Positions 17,053 through 24,321 of a DNA stretch of 64,000 nucleotides are shown piece by piece (position 1 is the stretch's first letter; each line of letters begins with the position of its first letter). This stretch comes from Ga0077555 sp050250755 (GTDB lineage: Bacteria > Pseudomonadota > Alphaproteobacteria > Rhizobiales > Hyphomicrobiaceae). The position numbers and the translations under genes were made by a program. The DNA lies in assembly GCA_050250755.1 (NCBI GenBank), contig JBFWOB010000026.1, positions 21,797-85,796 on the forward strand. Reading direction: 5' to 3'. The notes under the pieces were generated by a model. It did no database searches. It saw nothing but the letters and a program-made list of their open reading frames with translations, and was not told the origin of the DNA.

Positions 17053-17700
17053 TTATTGCTCCAGCACGAGACGACCGTTTTTCATCTCCACGCGGAGCTG
17101 ACCAAGAAACGACATGCCAAGCAGGGTCGTTCCGAGTCGGCCAGGCTCGCTGACTGCGGCAGGCACGTTTCGTACCACCACGCTCCCGATTTTCACCTGG
17201 TCCAGTGTCACACGCGCGAAACGCGCCTGCCCGTTCGCGGTGTTCGAGACATAGCGGAAATCGCCGCTCCGAACCGAGATGCCCGCCGTTACCGCATCCT
17301 CATAGCTCATCGCGACCAGAGTCGCACCTGTGTCGACCAGCACGCCGACAGATCGGCCGTTAATCTCGGCATCGGCTCGGAAATGACCGTCGCGGTCCCG
17401 TTGCAGCGACACCGAGTGGCGAAACAGGTCCTCGTCCTGGACTTTTGCCCGTGCGCGCGGCGGTACAGCCCGACTTTCCGGCTCACGCTCGACATATCGA
17501 ATAATGGTCCGGGGCTCTGGCTCTGCGACTGGTGCCGGATCGGGATCGCTTGTTCGAACACCGAAATCCTCCGGCGCCAACTTTAGCCCGAGGTGCGCCC
17601 GGATCTCCTCGAAATTCGCGATCGTGAACGCCGTAATGGCAAGCGCGATCATCCATCCGCCGACCAGCTTGCCAAGGTTTCGTACGCCCGAAGACAGCAT
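17053..17700 (-). CDS. Membrane-anchored retropepsin-like aspartic protease (TIGR02281/clan AA)
   Basis: A 215-residue protein with a single N-terminal membrane span, a proline- and acidic-rich linker, and a C-terminal retroviral-type aspartic protease half-domain. The catalytic motif is VLVDTGATLVAMS, the flap-like region is around VSNTANGQARFARV, and the conserved LGMSFLGQL lies near the end. Clan AA proteins of this kind act as homodimers, each subunit giving one Asp. GTG-ATG at 17703/17700 gives two possible starts one codon apart. It lies 44 bases downstream of a second, paralogous protease gene on the same strand. Confidence 0.85.
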   Translation of the reverse strand: MLSSGVRNLGKLVGGWMIALAITAFTIANFEEIRAHLGLKLAPEDFGVRTSDPDPAPVAEPEPRTIIRYVEREPESRAVPPRARAKVQDEDLFRHSVSLQRDRDGHFRADAEINGRSVGVLVDTGATLVAMSYEDAVTAGISVRSGDFRYVSNTANGQARFARVTLDQVKIGSVVVRNVPAAVSEPGRLGTTLLGMSFLGQLRVEMKNGRLVLEQ

Positions 17701-17744
17701 CACAATCGCCCACCCGCATCGGCCGGTTGATCGTCATGCGATCG

Positions 17745-18482
17745 TCAATTCCTGAACGTCACGAAATCTCCGGCAAATTCATAAGAACGCAGCCGGCTTA
17801 AAAAACTCATACCCAGCAGGCTCTCCTTGAGGGCGCCCGGTTGGGCGACCAACGCGTCTACGTTGTGTAGCGTGATCGAGCCGATCGCCACCTCGCGCAG
17901 GCGGGCATGCGCGGCATAGGCGAGCCCATTTGCAGTTTGCACGGGGACCGTGTAGCGGAGGCGTCGGGTATCGACCCCAAGAAGCCGCGCATCGGATTGG
18001 CGCAAGACGACGGTCGAGGCGCCCGTATCAACCAGCATGGACACGCTCGCCCCGTCCACCGAGACGCGCGCTACAAAGTGCCCATCGCCTCGTCGACGGA
18101 TGCGGACAGCCCGTTCGCCAGCCTGTCGCTGCTCAACACTCAGACTAGCGCCCGGCGGGGAAAACTCGCCTGCGATCCGGAACGCAATACGGCCCAGTTC
18201 GTCCCGGTAGCTGTAGCCTGCGACGAGAATCAAACCGAGGGCCGTCCAGCTAAGCAGGTCACGGACGGCTCCCCCGACGCGTTCCTTGTAACCACCGAAG
18301 ACCGCCGGAAGCACGATCACAAGCAACGCCAGCATGGCGGCAAGCGCAGCCAACTCCTGGATATCGGCAGTCAGCAACCCCTCTTCGGCCTGCAAGAGGG
18401 TTTCGGACACAGACCCTTCGCCGCCGAACAGAAAGGCGCCCAAAGCCGCGGCTACCACCACCAGGATGAAAATGCGGATCAT
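17745..18482 (-). CDS. Second membrane retropepsin-like aspartic protease
   Basis: A 245-residue paralogue of the next gene, but with three hydrophobic N-terminal segments (about residues 3-20, 44-62 and 78-92) instead of one. The protease domain carries MLVDTGASTVVLR (catalytic Asp152), QTANGLAYAAHARL and LLGMSFLSRL. ATG 18482 overlaps the stop of the preceding DUF1289 gene by four bases, so translation is coupled. The topology places the catalytic domain after the last span, most likely in the periplasm. Two adjacent, divergent copies suggest either a hetero-oligomer or separate substrates. Confidence 0.84.
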   Translation of the reverse strand: MIRIFILVVVAAALGAFLFGGEGSVSETLLQAEEGLLTADIQELAALAAMLALLVIVLPAVFGGYKERVGGAVRDLLSWTALGLILVAGYSYRDELGRIAFRIAGEFSPPGASLSVEQRQAGERAVRIRRRGDGHFVARVSVDGASVSMLVDTGASTVVLRQSDARLLGVDTRRLRYTVPVQTANGLAYAAHARLREVAIGSITLHNVDALVAQPGALKESLLGMSFLSRLRSYEFAGDFVTFRN

Positions 18483-18661
18483 CCGATCTCTCCGGCAACG
18501 CGACGCCTGCGCCTCGCGAGCTCGCTCATGATCTGCCTCCGCTGCTCGGGCGAGAGGCGAGACCAGGACGCAATTTCCTCGAGGGTGCGACCGCATCCGG
18601 TACAAATTCCCGAAGCAGCGTCTAAGTTGCAGACCCCGATGCACGGCGTCTCGATGCCCAT
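18479..18661 (-). CDS. DUF1289 small cysteine protein
   Basis: A 60-residue DUF1289 protein with four cysteines in the pattern PCIGVC...GICTGCGRT (Cys7, Cys11, Cys20, Cys23) followed by the conserved LEEIASWSRLSPEQR. The cysteines suggest a small zinc- or iron-binding knuckle. ATG 18661 is used; an upstream in-frame start at 18691 is possible. It is coupled to the membrane retropepsin gene by an ATGA overlap. The family has no assigned function. Confidence 0.85.
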   Translation of the reverse strand: MGIETPCIGVCNLDAASGICTGCGRTLEEIASWSRLSPEQRRQIMSELARRRRRVAGEIG

Positions 18662-18890
18662 ATCCTCGATCCGTCGAAACGCGGCACACACATTTGTAGA
18701 TTAACGAACAGGTGGCGTCTTCCGGTGGCTCGCTTCACCATGAACATCCTGCGAAGCACCATCGTTAATAAGTAGCCGTCTCGTCGAGCATAATTTAGGC
18801 AGCCCTCAGCAGTCGCACAATCAAGTACGGGTCAACTCACCGCGAGGCCTTGTGAGAATCGTACCGTTGCATGCGGTACTACGATACGGC

Positions 18891-20678
18891 TCAGCCGCTC
18901 ATCTTCAGCCGCGCCTTGCGTCGAGTCCCGTCCGAAAGCGGTGCCTCAGAAGTGTGCGGCACACGGCGAGCCACCGCGTGACGCTCATGCCCCAGAGGTT
19001 GCAGGGGCGGCATTGTGCGAAGGACGCGATTGCGGGGCAAGGTGATGCGCGCGTCGGTGCCTTTACGTAGCTCCGAAATAAGCTCGAACACCCCGCCGTG
19101 CAATTCAACGAGGCTCTGCACGATCGGAAGCCCGAGGCCGGTCCCGCCTTCCGCGGTTTCATGCGCGAGCGAGCCTTGCCCGAAAACCTGCAAGACCTTG
19201 GGAATCTCGTCTTTCGGGATGCCCGGTCCTGTGTCCTTCACCGATAGCATCTGCCCTCCAGTCACCGTGCGAGCGACGCGCATTGTAATGGTGCCGCCTT
19301 TCGGCGTGAACTTGAGCGCGTTGGAGAGCAGGTTGAGACAAACTTGCCGTATGGCCCGCTCGTCGACCCAGATTTGCGGCAGATCTTCCTCGAAATCGAG
19401 TACGATCCGCAGCCCCTTGCTCTCGGCGCGCAGCTTGAGGAGGCGATGACAATCCTCCGCGATATCGGTCAGCCGGGCGGCCTCTTCTTTCAGCTCATAG
19501 CGGCCGGCCTCGATGCGCGAGAGGTCGAGAATTTCATTGATCAGATGCAGCAGATGACGCCCGCTGTCGTGAATATTGCCCGCGTATTCCCTGTATGTGG
19601 GATTCTGTATCGGTCCGAGAATCTCAGCCTGCATCACCTCCGAGAAGCCCAGAATCGCGTTGAGCGGCGTTCGCAGCTCATGGCTCATGGTGGCGAGGAA
19701 GCGCGACTTGGCGATATTCGCGGCCTCGGCCCGACGACGGCCTTCGTCCGAGATCGCCTTCTCTTTCTCGAGCTCGCCGATCAGGGCGTCCTTTTCGGCC
19801 CGGAACGCAAGCATGGCGAGTGCCGTCGCGTTCAATCCCTTCGCCAAAAACACGAAATAGATGTGTACGCCGACCGCCATGGATGCCATGGCCCAATAGA
19901 AGGGATGGTTGAGCATAACCAGCCGCCCAACCACCGCGATCGTCATCGGGATCGTGCCGGCGTACAGGATCGGCATGACCGTGGATGCGAATGTCATGCG
20001 GATGGCGAGCACGACGATCAGCGACGCGAAGATGAACACATGACTGGCAGCATCGGATGCACCGCTGCCAACGAGCGCGAAGCCTGCCCAAATGAATCCC
20101 GCCACCAACTCGACCATGACAAGACGGCGGGTCCAAAGGCGGATGTCGAGCTCGGCGCGCGGGGTTGCGAGGAACCGGCGGCATAGCTCGAGCAGCGCCA
20201 CCTTCGAAGCAATGACCAGCAGCAGCCAGGCGATAGCTTGGCCGAATGGCGCCCAAAACATGGACGCCAGAGAGAAAATGACAGCCAGGAGCTGGATGGT
20301 CGCAATCGCACCGAGTTCGTTGCGCACGAACATCGAGACGAGCTCGTATTGGAATTCGGGCCGAATTTCCGACCGCTCGACAAGGCGCTCGCGGATCTCG
20401 CGTAGCGGCGACCGGCCCGCAATTTGCCCTGCCCGTCTTTCGGAAGGGCCGCAGCCTGTCGGCTGAGTTATGGTTACAGTCGGCTTCAAAGCGCGTGCGA
20501 CCCCAACATCTGCCAAGGCCCAGGTCCGGACGAGCGGCTCCCACCAACTCACTCCGGCACCAATCCGCCCGACAGCCGTAATATGAGGAAGACCTTCTAA
20601 TTTCGAGTTATTATCAGTCCCCGAAGGGACCCTTTGCCGCGGCTTGCACCCAATGGATGGTTTCAATACCGTTTCCAC
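18891..20678 (-). CDS. Membrane sensor histidine kinase (PleC/DivJ-like core), start uncertain
   Basis: The frame encodes up to 595 residues. From about residue 105 it is clearly a kinase: a polar segment, about five to six membrane spans (about 123-280), a short coiled coil, the H-box MSHELRTPLNAILGFSEVM (His333), an ATPase domain with NLLSNALKFTPKGG, DTGPGIP and GGTGLGLPIVQSL. This H-box is of the type shared by PleC, DivJ and PdhS cell-cycle kinases of alphaproteobacteria, although it lacks PAS domains. The first 100 residues from the GTG at 20678 are unlike kinase sequence and probably not translated; the next in-frame ATG is 20333, just before the first span. No receiver domain is attached and no regulator gene is adjacent, so it is an orphan. 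Confidence 0.82.
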   Translation of the reverse strand: METVLKPSIGCKPRQRVPSGTDNNSKLEGLPHITAVGRIGAGVSWWEPLVRTWALADVGVARALKPTVTITQPTGCGPSERRAGQIAGRSPLREIRERLVERSEIRPEFQYELVSMFVRNELGAIATIQLLAVIFSLASMFWAPFGQAIAWLLLVIASKVALLELCRRFLATPRAELDIRLWTRRLVMVELVAGFIWAGFALVGSGASDAASHVFIFASLIVVLAIRMTFASTVMPILYAGTIPMTIAVVGRLVMLNHPFYWAMASMAVGVHIYFVFLAKGLNATALAMLAFRAEKDALIGELEKEKAISDEGRRRAEAANIAKSRFLATMSHELRTPLNAILGFSEVMQAEILGPIQNPTYREYAGNIHDSGRHLLHLINEILDLSRIEAGRYELKEEAARLTDIAEDCHRLLKLRAESKGLRIVLDFEEDLPQIWVDERAIRQVCLNLLSNALKFTPKGGTITMRVARTVTGGQMLSVKDTGPGIPKDEIPKVLQVFGQGSLAHETAEGGTGLGLPIVQSLVELHGGVFELISELRKGTDARITLPRNRVLRTMPPLQPLGHERHAVARRVPHTSEAPLSDGTRRKARLKMSG

Positions 20679-20726
20679 ATCGAGACAGCGCAGAGGCGCG
20701 CCTTACCCAGCCGGAAGCGAGTTGCC

Positions 20727-21338
20727 ATGAAAATTATCGAGACTCATCAGGCCCCTAACCCGCGTCGGGTGCGTATTTTTCTTGCCGAAAAGGGGCTTGA
20801 AATCCCCTTCGAGGAAGTGGATCTGATGAAGGGCGACTTGAAGACCCCGGAAATGACCAGGATGAACCCGATGCAGCGCGTGCCCATGCTCGTGCTCGAC
20901 GACGGGACGACCATCTCCGAAACCATGGCGATCTGCCGCTACTTCGAGGAAACGACGCCGCAACCGGCACTGCTCGGGCAGTCGGCCGTCGGCCGCGCCA
21001 CCGTCGAAATGTGGAATCGACGCATGGAGCTTGGACTGCTGACCCACGTATCGCAGGCCTTCCGCCATACGCACCCGGCAATGGCGCATCTCGAGGTTCC
21101 GCAAGTCAAGGAATGGGGCGAGGCCAACAAGCAGAAAGCGCTCGAAGTCCTCGCCATGCTCGACCAGCAGCTTTCTGGCAACGCTTTCGTCGCCGGAGAT
21201 GCCTACACCGTGGCCGATATAACAGCGATGGTTGCCGTCGATTTCATGCGCCCCGCCCGTATCAAGCTTCCAGATGAAATGACCAACATCAAGCGCTGGC
21301 ATACGGAGGTGTCTGCCCGCCCCAGCGCCAAAGCCTGA
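20727..21338 (+). CDS. Glutathione S-transferase family protein
   Basis: A 203-residue GST. The N-terminal thioredoxin-like half includes NPRRVRIFLAEKGLEIPFEEVDL, the cis-proline motif RVPMLVLDDG and the glutathione gamma-glutamyl-binding ISETMAICRYFE. The helical C-terminal half carries the N-capping box region FVAGDAYTVADITAM. The usual catalytic Ser/Cys/Tyr near the N-terminus is not obvious (sequence THQAPNPRRV), as in several GST subfamilies. ATG 20727 follows GGAAGCGA. Substrate is unknown. Confidence 0.88.
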   Translation: MKIIETHQAPNPRRVRIFLAEKGLEIPFEEVDLMKGDLKTPEMTRMNPMQRVPMLVLDDGTTISETMAICRYFEETTPQPALLGQSAVGRATVEMWNRRMELGLLTHVSQAFRHTHPAMAHLEVPQVKEWGEANKQKALEVLAMLDQQLSGNAFVAGDAYTVADITAMVAVDFMRPARIKLPDEMTNIKRWHTEVSARPSAKA

Positions 21339-21377
21339 TCGAAGGCTTCGGGCGCCAAGATCAGCCAGGAGGCTGCC

Positions 21378-22124
21378 ATGAAACTCACTGTGATCGGGTG
21401 TGGGGATGCTTTCGGCTCCGGCGGCAGGTTGCAAACCTGCTACCACCTCGATACCGGCGGCGAGCAGATTTTGATCGACTGCGGCGCGACATCGATCATC
21501 GGATTGAATCGTCTTGGCATCGACACCACCCGTATCGGCACGATCGTCATCTCGCACCTTCACGGCGACCATTTCGGCGGCCTCGTCTGGTGGTTGCTTC
21601 ACAGCCAGCACATTGCCAAACGCACGGTGCCACTGGTCGTCGCGGGCCCCCCCACTATCGAGACACGCTTCAAAGCGGCTGCCGAAGCCCTGTTCCCCGG
21701 CTCGACCAAAGTACCATGCAGGTTCGAACTCTCCTTCGTCGAGATGCACGCCGGCGGGCCACCAACGAAACTCGCCGGCGCTCGAATGAGCGCCTACGAA
21801 GGCAATCATCCATCGGGCGCTCCATCGCATTTGTTGCGGATCGAGACCGGCGGCAAGGTCATTGCCTTCACCGGCGACACGGAGTGGGTCGAGCCGGTTG
21901 TCGATTGTGGGCGCAATGCCGATCTCTACATCATGGAATGCTTCGCGTTCGACGGTCCCATCCGCTATCACATGACGTGGGAGACGATCTCGGCGAACTT
22001 GAGCCGGATCGGCGCCCGCAAGGTGATGCTGACCCACATGAACGCCGGAATGCTCGCGCGTCGCGAGAAGGTGGCTGGGCCCGGTATCGTGCTCGCCGAG
22101 GATGGACTTGCCTTCGAAGTCTAG
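21378..22124 (+). CDS. MBL-fold metal-dependent hydrolase (RNase Z-like group)
   Basis: A 248-residue metallo-beta-lactamase-fold hydrolase. The metal motif HLHGDH (His60, His62, Asp64, His65) is followed by EGNHPSG (third ligand region), GDTEW (bridging Asp) and LTHMN (last His). The N-terminal GCGDAFGSGGRLQTCYHLDTGG is typical of the RNase Z/PhnP-like branch, but it lacks the exosite of true tRNase Z. AGGAGG lies upstream of the ATG. It is followed with overlap by a uracil-DNA glycosylase-like gene. Confidence 0.87.
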   Translation: MKLTVIGCGDAFGSGGRLQTCYHLDTGGEQILIDCGATSIIGLNRLGIDTTRIGTIVISHLHGDHFGGLVWWLLHSQHIAKRTVPLVVAGPPTIETRFKAAAEALFPGSTKVPCRFELSFVEMHAGGPPTKLAGARMSAYEGNHPSGAPSHLLRIETGGKVIAFTGDTEWVEPVVDCGRNADLYIMECFAFDGPIRYHMTWETISANLSRIGARKVMLTHMNAGMLARREKVAGPGIVLAEDGLAFEV

Positions 22125-22812
22125 GACTATTGCCAAGACAGCATGCCACAATGGCCGGCCCCATCCGGGACCGACGCGGGATGCGTCGCTCGAAGCGCTG
22201 CTCGCCGAGTTGCGCGCTTGCCGCGTGTGCATCGAGACCCCCCGCGGCCGGCCACTTCCACATGAGCCCCGTCCGGTGGTCCGCGCGAGCAGGACGGCGC
22301 GGCTCGCGATCGTGGGCCAAGCGCCGGGAACGCGCGTTCATCAATCCGGCGTGCCGTTCACCGACCCCTCCGGCGACAGGCTCCGCAACTGGATGGGCGT
22401 GACCTCGGACGAATTCTATGACGAGACGCGCATCGCCATCATTCCGATGGGGTTCTGCTTTCCGGGTCTGAATTCAACCGGCGGAGATCTGCCGCCGCGG
22501 CCGGAATGCGCGCCCGCATGGCGCGATCGGCTCTTCGCGCAACTCCCCCAACTCGAACTCATATTGCTCGTCGGACTTTATGCGCAACAATGGCATCTGC
22601 CGAAAGAAATGGCTGGGCCCGTGTCCAAAAACGTTCGCCTCGGCCCTGCTTTTCATCCAGGTCCCGGTGCTCCACGAATGTTCCCCCTCCCGCATCCCTC
22701 ATGGCGCAACAATCATTGGATCAAAGCCAATCCCTGGTTCGAAGTTGAGGTGCTTCCCAGTCTGAAGGAGGAAGTGCGCCGTCTGCTGGACGGTACGGTG
22801 CCGGTCACGTAG
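22102..22812 (+). CDS. Uracil-DNA glycosylase family protein with probable Fe-S cluster cysteines
   Basis: A 236-residue member of the UDG superfamily. The uracil-pocket motif is VGQAPGTRVHQSGVPFTDPSGDRL and the C-terminal motif is HPSWRNNHW. Four cysteines, CRVC (Cys40, Cys43), Cys119 in GFCFPG and Cys136 in PECAPAW, have the arrangement that binds a [4Fe-4S] cluster in family 4/5 enzymes. The role would be removal of uracil or related deaminated bases from DNA. The start overlaps the end of the MBL gene by 23 bases and has no good ribosome-binding site, so it may depend on translational coupling. Confidence 0.82.
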   Translation: MDLPSKSRTIAKTACHNGRPHPGPTRDASLEALLAELRACRVCIETPRGRPLPHEPRPVVRASRTARLAIVGQAPGTRVHQSGVPFTDPSGDRLRNWMGVTSDEFYDETRIAIIPMGFCFPGLNSTGGDLPPRPECAPAWRDRLFAQLPQLELILLVGLYAQQWHLPKEMAGPVSKNVRLGPAFHPGPGAPRMFPLPHPSWRNNHWIKANPWFEVEVLPSLKEEVRRLLDGTVPVT

Positions 22813-22893
22813 CTTGTGGGCGAACAAAGCTCGCGACATTCGACATCGGGCGGCTTTACAGACCGCGATCGCGCCCTTAAAGCCTAGTCGGCC

Positions 22894-22968
22894 GGGCGGT
22901 TAGCTCAGTGGTAGAGCGCCTCGTTTACACCGAGGATGTCGGGAGTTCGACCCTCTCACCGCCCACCA
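22894..22968 (+). tRNA. tRNA-Val (anticodon UAC)
   Basis: A complete cloverleaf can be folded: acceptor arm GGGCGGT/ACCGCCC (22894-22900 with 22958-22964), D arm GCTC/GAGC, anticodon arm CCTCG/CGAGG with loop TTTACAC giving anticodon TAC (22926-22928), variable loop, and T arm GGGAG-TTCGACC-CTCTC. The discriminator A and CCA are encoded (22965-22968). It reads valine GUA/GUG codons. Confidence 0.97.
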
Positions 22969-23307
22969 TTACAAATCAATGATTTAGATCGAACGATTGC
23001 CTTTTCTCGAAGTGCTTTCCGGGTCGATCAACATAAATCGAATGCAGGGGCTGCGGTCGTCTTCGGCCGCGTTGCCACCCCGATGCGGGCATTCTCAACG
23101 CACGCGCTGTGAATGGCTGCGGAACCCAATTCGGTTTCGTGGGGTTCAGCTTGCGTTCATGCACTGCCTTCTATCCGCTTACATCGATCCGAGCGATGTT
23201 TCGTTCGGGGGCTCGTGCAGCGCGCCCAGATCGAGCAGCCGCTAAAGGCAGACTAAGGCGGCCGCAGAAGGGACAGCGCGACCCACGAACGACGGGGAGA
23301 TTGCGAC
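22969..23307. other. Non-coding stretch after tRNA-Val
   Basis: About 340 bases between the tRNA and the next gene. The first 30 bases are AT-rich. Open frames here have no family resemblance or signal peptide. No integrase, direct repeat of the tRNA 3' end, or hairpin with a T-tract was seen. A GGGGAGA Shine-Dalgarno sequence at its right edge serves the next gene. Confidence 0.5.
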
Positions 23308-23586
23308 GTGCTTCGGCGCAACATGCTGATACTGGCCGTGCTGGGGATGGCCGCGGCAACATCAGGCGCGCTCGCCGCAGACCCAAGCGTTGTGCCCAGA
23401 GCATCTCCTGCGAAAATGGCCCAGTCCGACACGGCACCTGCCAAGCCTTTTCTGGTGGCTCGAAGCTGCGCCGGTGAATGCCAAGCACAGCATGACCGCT
23501 GCCGCGTGGAGACGAAGGGCAGCCGGACTTGTGACGAACTCCGCCAGCACTGTCTTCAGATCTGCTTGCAGAAAAAGAAGAAGTAG
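23308..23586 (+). CDS. Small exported cysteine-containing protein
   Basis: A 92-residue protein with no recognised family. It begins at a GTG preceded by GGGGAGA at seven bases; residues 1-24 form a signal peptide ending ALAA/DP. The mature part has a low-complexity Pro/Ala segment, then six cysteines (SCAGEC, DRC, TC, HCLQIC) and a C-terminal run of lysines. This looks like a small disulfide-bonded periplasmic protein. The in-frame ATG at 23323 is an alternative start. It converges on lutC. Confidence 0.6.
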   Translation: MLRRNMLILAVLGMAAATSGALAADPSVVPRASPAKMAQSDTAPAKPFLVARSCAGECQAQHDRCRVETKGSRTCDELRQHCLQICLQKKKK

Positions 23587-23631
23587 CTCGGCCGGGACGC
23601 GGCTCACCCAGATCAGTGCACCACGTCGAGC

Positions 23632-24321
23632 CTAACCGACGATCACGACACAGAAACGACGGGGCCCGTGAGCACCCATCACCAAGCGGCCACCGACATC
23701 GGCGGTTCGCGACGCGCCCGACACAAAATTGAGCGTGCGCGGCATCGTCCCTCGGCCGTAGCGCTCACGAATACGATCGAAGGCCAGTTCGTAAGGCCCC
23801 ACAAGATCGCTCGCCCGCAGAATCACAATGCTCGTCTCAGGGAGGAATGTAATCGTCACGGGATTGTCGGGTCCCGATGCCAGCATCAGTGTGCCCGTCT
23901 CGGCGATGCCAGCGACCGCATGCGACAGCCCCACGGCATCCGATGGCTCAGCGCGACCCTTCCGAACCTCAAGGGCTGGTTCCCGCGTCCAATCGACGGT
24001 CGCGAGCCACGGATCGTCACCGACGCGCAAGATCAGCGGTTGGTTCTGCCCGCGAAGGTAACCCGCGACGGCACCGGGAATTTCAGCCTCGCTGGCGGCC
24101 TCCAGCACGGTCGCGCTGCCTGCCCGAAGTTGTGCAGCAAACAAGGCCCTCAGGTGTGCCGCGTCCTGCAGTGCGCGCTCGGGTACGAGATGGGTGCGCT
24201 GGCCTTCGAGGCGTTTCATAACGGTTGTGCGGCGCGCATCTGCGCCACTCGCACCGAGCCGAGAGCGTATCCCGCCAAGGATTTTATCGCGCCGTATGGA
24301 GGCGTCTCCGGCGCCGGTCAT
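23632..24321 (-). CDS. lutC: Lactate utilization protein LutC
   Basis: A 229-residue LutC/YkgG-family protein, one component of the non-flavin lactate oxidation system LutABC. Typical segments are VGDDPWLATVDW, VGLSHAVAGIAETGTLMLASGPDNPVTITFLPETSIVILRASDLVG, and the C-terminal RTADVGGRLVMGAHGPRRFCVVIV, the conserved end of the DUF162 domain. The ATG overlaps the TGA of lutB by four bases, so the two are coupled. LutA is not encoded next to this pair. Confidence 0.9.
   Translation of the reverse strand: MTGAGDASIRRDKILGGIRSRLGASGADARRTTVMKRLEGQRTHLVPERALQDAAHLRALFAAQLRAGSATVLEAASEAEIPGAVAGYLRGQNQPLILRVGDDPWLATVDWTREPALEVRKGRAEPSDAVGLSHAVAGIAETGTLMLASGPDNPVTITFLPETSIVILRASDLVGPYELAFDRIRERYGRGTMPRTLNFVSGASRTADVGGRLVMGAHGPRRFCVVIVG

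Noticed and set aside
20703..22232. 509-codon minus-strand frame across the GST, MBL and UDG genes
   Set aside because: Antisense shadow spanning three genes with clear motifs; it has no recognisable domain.
22894..22968. tRNA-Val as an integration site of a genomic island
   Set aside because: No integrase, no repeat of the tRNA 3' end downstream and ordinary genes on both sides.
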